Below, piece after piece: positions 62,062 to 64,000 of a DNA stretch of 64,000 nt. Made by a program: the position numbers and the translations under genes. Each line of letters opens with the position of its first letter. Positions within the stretch are counted from its first letter, which is position 1. The stretch spans positions 2,108,001-2,172,000 of the forward strand of contig NZ_VFQE01000001.1 in the NCBI RefSeq assembly GCF_006717095.1, read 5' to 3'. This DNA comes from Blastococcus colisei (GTDB lineage: Bacteria; Actinomycetota; Actinomycetes; Mycobacteriales; Geodermatophilaceae). The notes beneath the pieces are model-generated. The model was not told the DNA's origin, ran no database searches, and saw only the letters and a program-made list of their open reading frames with translations.

Positions 62062-63543
62062 TCAACGGCCGAGCACGCGCTCCTCGCCGCCGGCGCGCTT
62101 GGACTCGTCCTTGTAGTCGGTGTACTGGTAGGGGTTGTCCAGGATGGCCGCCTCGGCGTCCGGCATGTCGGGGAACATGCCCTGTTGCCAGACTTCCTCG
62201 CCGCACGCGCCCTTGAGGTACTCGATCGTCGACTCGATCTCCCGGCGCACCGGGGCGAGGTCCATGCCGACCAGCTTGTGGGCGTACTTCACGACCCGGC
62301 CGTCGACGAGGACGGTGTGCACGTCCCCGCGCTGGGCCTGGAAGGCCACGTGCCCGAACGGGTTGAGCAGTGGGAACGACACGGGTGAGTCGTCGTTCTT
62401 GATCAGGACGACGTCGGCCTTCTTGCCCGGCTCCAGGCTGCCGATGTCGGGGCGGCCGATGGCGTGCGCCCCACCCTTCGTCGCCCACTCGACCACGTGC
62501 TGGGCGCGCAGCCGGAGGTGGGTGATGGTCTCGCCCTTCAGGTGCGCGGTCAGGTGCTCCGACATCCGGTCGGCGTTCAGCGTCGACCGCATCGCGGAGA
62601 ACATGTCCCCGCTCCACCAGACGCTGGTGTCCATGGACAGCGACACCGGGATCCCGTACTGCAGGACCTGCTCGGTGGGGGCGTGCCCCTGCCCGGCGCT
62701 GCACTCGGACTCGGTCGACACCGAGATCGAGCCGCCGGTGGCCGCGATGCGCTGGTAGCTGTCCCGGGTGAGGGTCGAGGCGTGGACGTACACCGTCTCC
62801 GGGGTCATGAACCCGTGCTCGTGCATCAACCGGATGCCGTCGTCGTTGGTCGCGCCCCACACGCCGGCGTGCGTGGTCACCGGGATGCCGAGGTCGCGCG
62901 CCACCTCGAAGGCCGCCTTCTCCGGGAACGCCGGGTCGCCGGTGACGTCGAACGCGATCTGGACGCCCATCTTGTCGTCGCCCGCGTCGCGCAGTCGCTC
63001 CAGGAGCGCGCGGACGGCGGGGTCGGCGGTCCACTCCCAGGGGCCGGCCTGGATGTTGCCGTAGGCCATGACGAACCGTCCGGGCACCGAGCGCAGGGCG
63101 TCGAGCGCAGCCTCGCCGTGGTCGACGGTCTGCAGGTTGTGCGACCAGTCGACGGTGGTCGTGACCCCGGCGTCCAGCGATTCGATGGCCGCGAGCCGGT
63201 TGCCGGCCGCGATGTCCTCGGGGCGGAACTTCTTGCCGTGCTCGAGGTAGTACCAGACGAAGTACTGGGTCAGGGTCCAGTCGGCGCCGTAGCCGCGCAT
63301 CGCCGTCTGCCACATGTGCCGGTGGGTGTCGATCATCCCGGGCATGACGATGCCGCCGCGCGCGTCGATCTCCTGCGTGCCCTCGGGCACTTCCAGGCCG
63401 GGCCCCACCCCGGCGATGCGGTCGTCGACCACCAGGACGTCGGCGTCGGTCAGGACCGTCCCCGCCTCGTCCATGGTGAGCACCGTGCCGCCGCGCAGGA
63501 CCACCGGTCGGCCGGCCTCGGGAGCGGGCTCGGAATGGGTCAT
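62062..63543 (-). CDS. Amidohydrolase (ATZ/TRZ-type, cytosine-deaminase-like)
   Basis: A 493-residue metal-dependent hydrolase. The N-terminal GMIDTHRHMWQTAMRGYG provides the HxH metal pair, VTTHAGVWGATNDDG a further His, and SLSMDTSVWWSGDMFSAMRS the catalytic Asp region. RLRAQHVVEWATKGGAHAIG and GSLEPGKKADVVLI are typical of the ATZ/TRZ group that deaminates or dechlorinates heterocycles. ATG at 63543 follows GGAGGAGA; an upstream ATG at 63570 lacks such a site. It is divergent from a CaiB-type CoA-transferase and likely works in the same unknown pathway; the substrate is not readable. Confidence 0.82.
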   Translation of the reverse strand: MTHSEPAPEAGRPVVLRGGTVLTMDEAGTVLTDADVLVVDDRIAGVGPGLEVPEGTQEIDARGGIVMPGMIDTHRHMWQTAMRGYGADWTLTQYFVWYYLEHGKKFRPEDIAAGNRLAAIESLDAGVTTTVDWSHNLQTVDHGEAALDALRSVPGRFVMAYGNIQAGPWEWTADPAVRALLERLRDAGDDKMGVQIAFDVTGDPAFPEKAAFEVARDLGIPVTTHAGVWGATNDDGIRLMHEHGFMTPETVYVHASTLTRDSYQRIAATGGSISVSTESECSAGQGHAPTEQVLQYGIPVSLSMDTSVWWSGDMFSAMRSTLNADRMSEHLTAHLKGETITHLRLRAQHVVEWATKGGAHAIGRPDIGSLEPGKKADVVLIKNDDSPVSFPLLNPFGHVAFQAQRGDVHTVLVDGRVVKYAHKLVGMDLAPVRREIESTIEYLKGACGEEVWQQGMFPDMPDAEAAILDNPYQYTDYKDESKRAGGEERVLGR

Positions 63544-63575
63544 CGTCTCCTCCTCGGACGTCGTCGTCACGCATC

Positions 63576-63589
63576 CGGACGAATGTCCG
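63576..63589. promoter_or_regulatory. Operator candidate CGGAC-N4-GTCCG, copy 1
   Basis: CGGAC GAAT GTCCG, perfect 5-bp arms, 33 bp upstream of the amidohydrolase ATG. An identical-arm copy lies near the divergent CaiB gene. The pair probably binds the adjacent IclR regulator. Confidence 0.55.
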
Positions 63590-63730
63590 CAGAGCGGCGA
63601 ACGGCTGCGATGCAGGTCACCTTCATGGTGTGGGAGCGGCCTGTCAAGAGCGGATGGCTGTCGCGTCCGCCTGATGGAACAGCTGGTTGACAGGGTGCAC
63701 GGGCGGTGCCGAGACTGCCTCGGAGAGGGA

Positions 63731-63744
63731 CGGACAACCGTCCG
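63731..63744. promoter_or_regulatory. Operator candidate CGGAC-N4-GTCCG, copy 2
   Basis: CGGAC AACC GTCCG, with the same arms as copy 1, 31 bp upstream of the CaiB ATG and 155 bp (centre to centre) from copy 1. TTGACA at 63687-63692 upstream of it could be the -35 of the CaiB promoter, though no clear -10 follows. Confidence 0.55.
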
Positions 63745-63774
63745 CTTGGCTGCTGCGAAGGGGAACGCGACACG

Positions 63775-64000
63775 ATGACTCCAGGACCGGCCCTCCCGGG
63801 GACAGCCACGGGCCGTGGGCCGCTGGCCGGCATCCTCGTCGCCGACTTCTCCCGCATCCTCGCCGGGCCCTACAGCACCATGCTGCTGGCCGATCTCGGT
63901 GCCGAGGTGGTGAAGGTGGAGGGCCCGGCGGGCGACGACACCCGGACCTGGCAGCCGCCGGTCCGAGAGGGTGTCGCCACCTACTACCTCGGCGTGAACC
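63775..64000 (+). CDS. CaiB/BaiF-family CoA-transferase, N-terminal part
   Basis: From ATG at 63775 the product reads [20 protein letters not shown] then [13 protein letters not shown] and GDDTRTW, the unmistakable start of class III CoA-transferases, which move CoA between carboxylic acids by an Asp-bound thioester. The gene runs off the right edge after about 75 residues, so the catalytic Asp is not seen. It is divergent from an amidohydrolase, and both carry the same palindrome just upstream. Confidence 0.88.
   Translation, partial: MTPGPALPGTATGRGPLAGILVADFSRILAGPYSTMLLADLGAEVVKVEGPAGDDTRTWQPPVREGVATYYLGVN

Overview
The window is high-GC DNA with dense genes, many GTG/TTG starts and frequent 1-8 nt stop/start overlaps. 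It fits a high-GC actinobacterium. Lipoprotein-type NagZ, a 13E12/DUF222 HNH protein, a PASTA-type Ser/Thr kinase, MEDS-domain anti-sigma-like ATPases and actinobacterial aromatic gene clusters suggest a soil member of the Geodermatophilaceae or relatives. The family is my inference; no rRNA or tRNA gene was seen.

Layout. 1-9.7 kb: the 5' part of a lipoprotein beta-N-acetylhexosaminidase, then a very large secreted DNRLRE/RHS polymorphic-toxin gene. It carries one frameshift near 2970, a Hint self-processing domain and a short Cys/His-rich C-terminal toxin tip, and is followed at once by a lower-GC candidate immunity gene. 9.7-21.7 kb: VOC protein, two convergent coiled-coil hypotheticals, a MEDS-STAS/MEDS-ATPase signalling pair, pntAB transhydrogenase, a PAS-GGDEF-EAL protein coupled to an HDOD protein, and two acyl-CoA dehydrogenases behind an unusual GGTACC-centred double repeat. 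A truncated DJ-1/PfpI gene and a formate/nitrite-type channel follow.

23-45 kb is an aromatic-acid catabolic island. It holds pobA with an IclR regulator divergent from pcaHGBDC; a MarR-controlled operon (SDR, amidohydrolase, acyl-CoA ligase, MaoC) whose composition matches the cou p-hydroxycinnamate pathway of Rhodococcus; an XRE-cupin regulator divergent from a thiolase, a feruloyl-CoA-synthetase-like ligase and a Liv-type ABC importer whose two ATPases are fused; an MFS carrier; and a pcaIJ-type CoA transferase. Read together, these can take up hydroxycinnamates, shorten the side chain at the CoA level to hydroxybenzoate, hydroxylate it to protocatechuate, cleave the ring ortho and activate 3-oxoadipate. 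The only thiolase present is the natural candidate for the last or side-chain thiolysis step.

45-64 kb is mixed housekeeping and accessory content: a TFIIB-zinc-finger protein, a third MEDS protein, a decayed PadR-HAAS pair, the DUF222-HNH protein, aldehyde dehydrogenase, methyltransferase, prfC, a PASTA kinase with a ten-unit PSDP repeat, pdxY, an S41 peptidase, VanZ, an acetyltransferase, and an IclR regulator next to an amidohydrolase divergent from a CaiB-type CoA transferase. Twin CGGAC-N4-GTCCG palindromes lie about 30 bp upstream of each of those last two genes.
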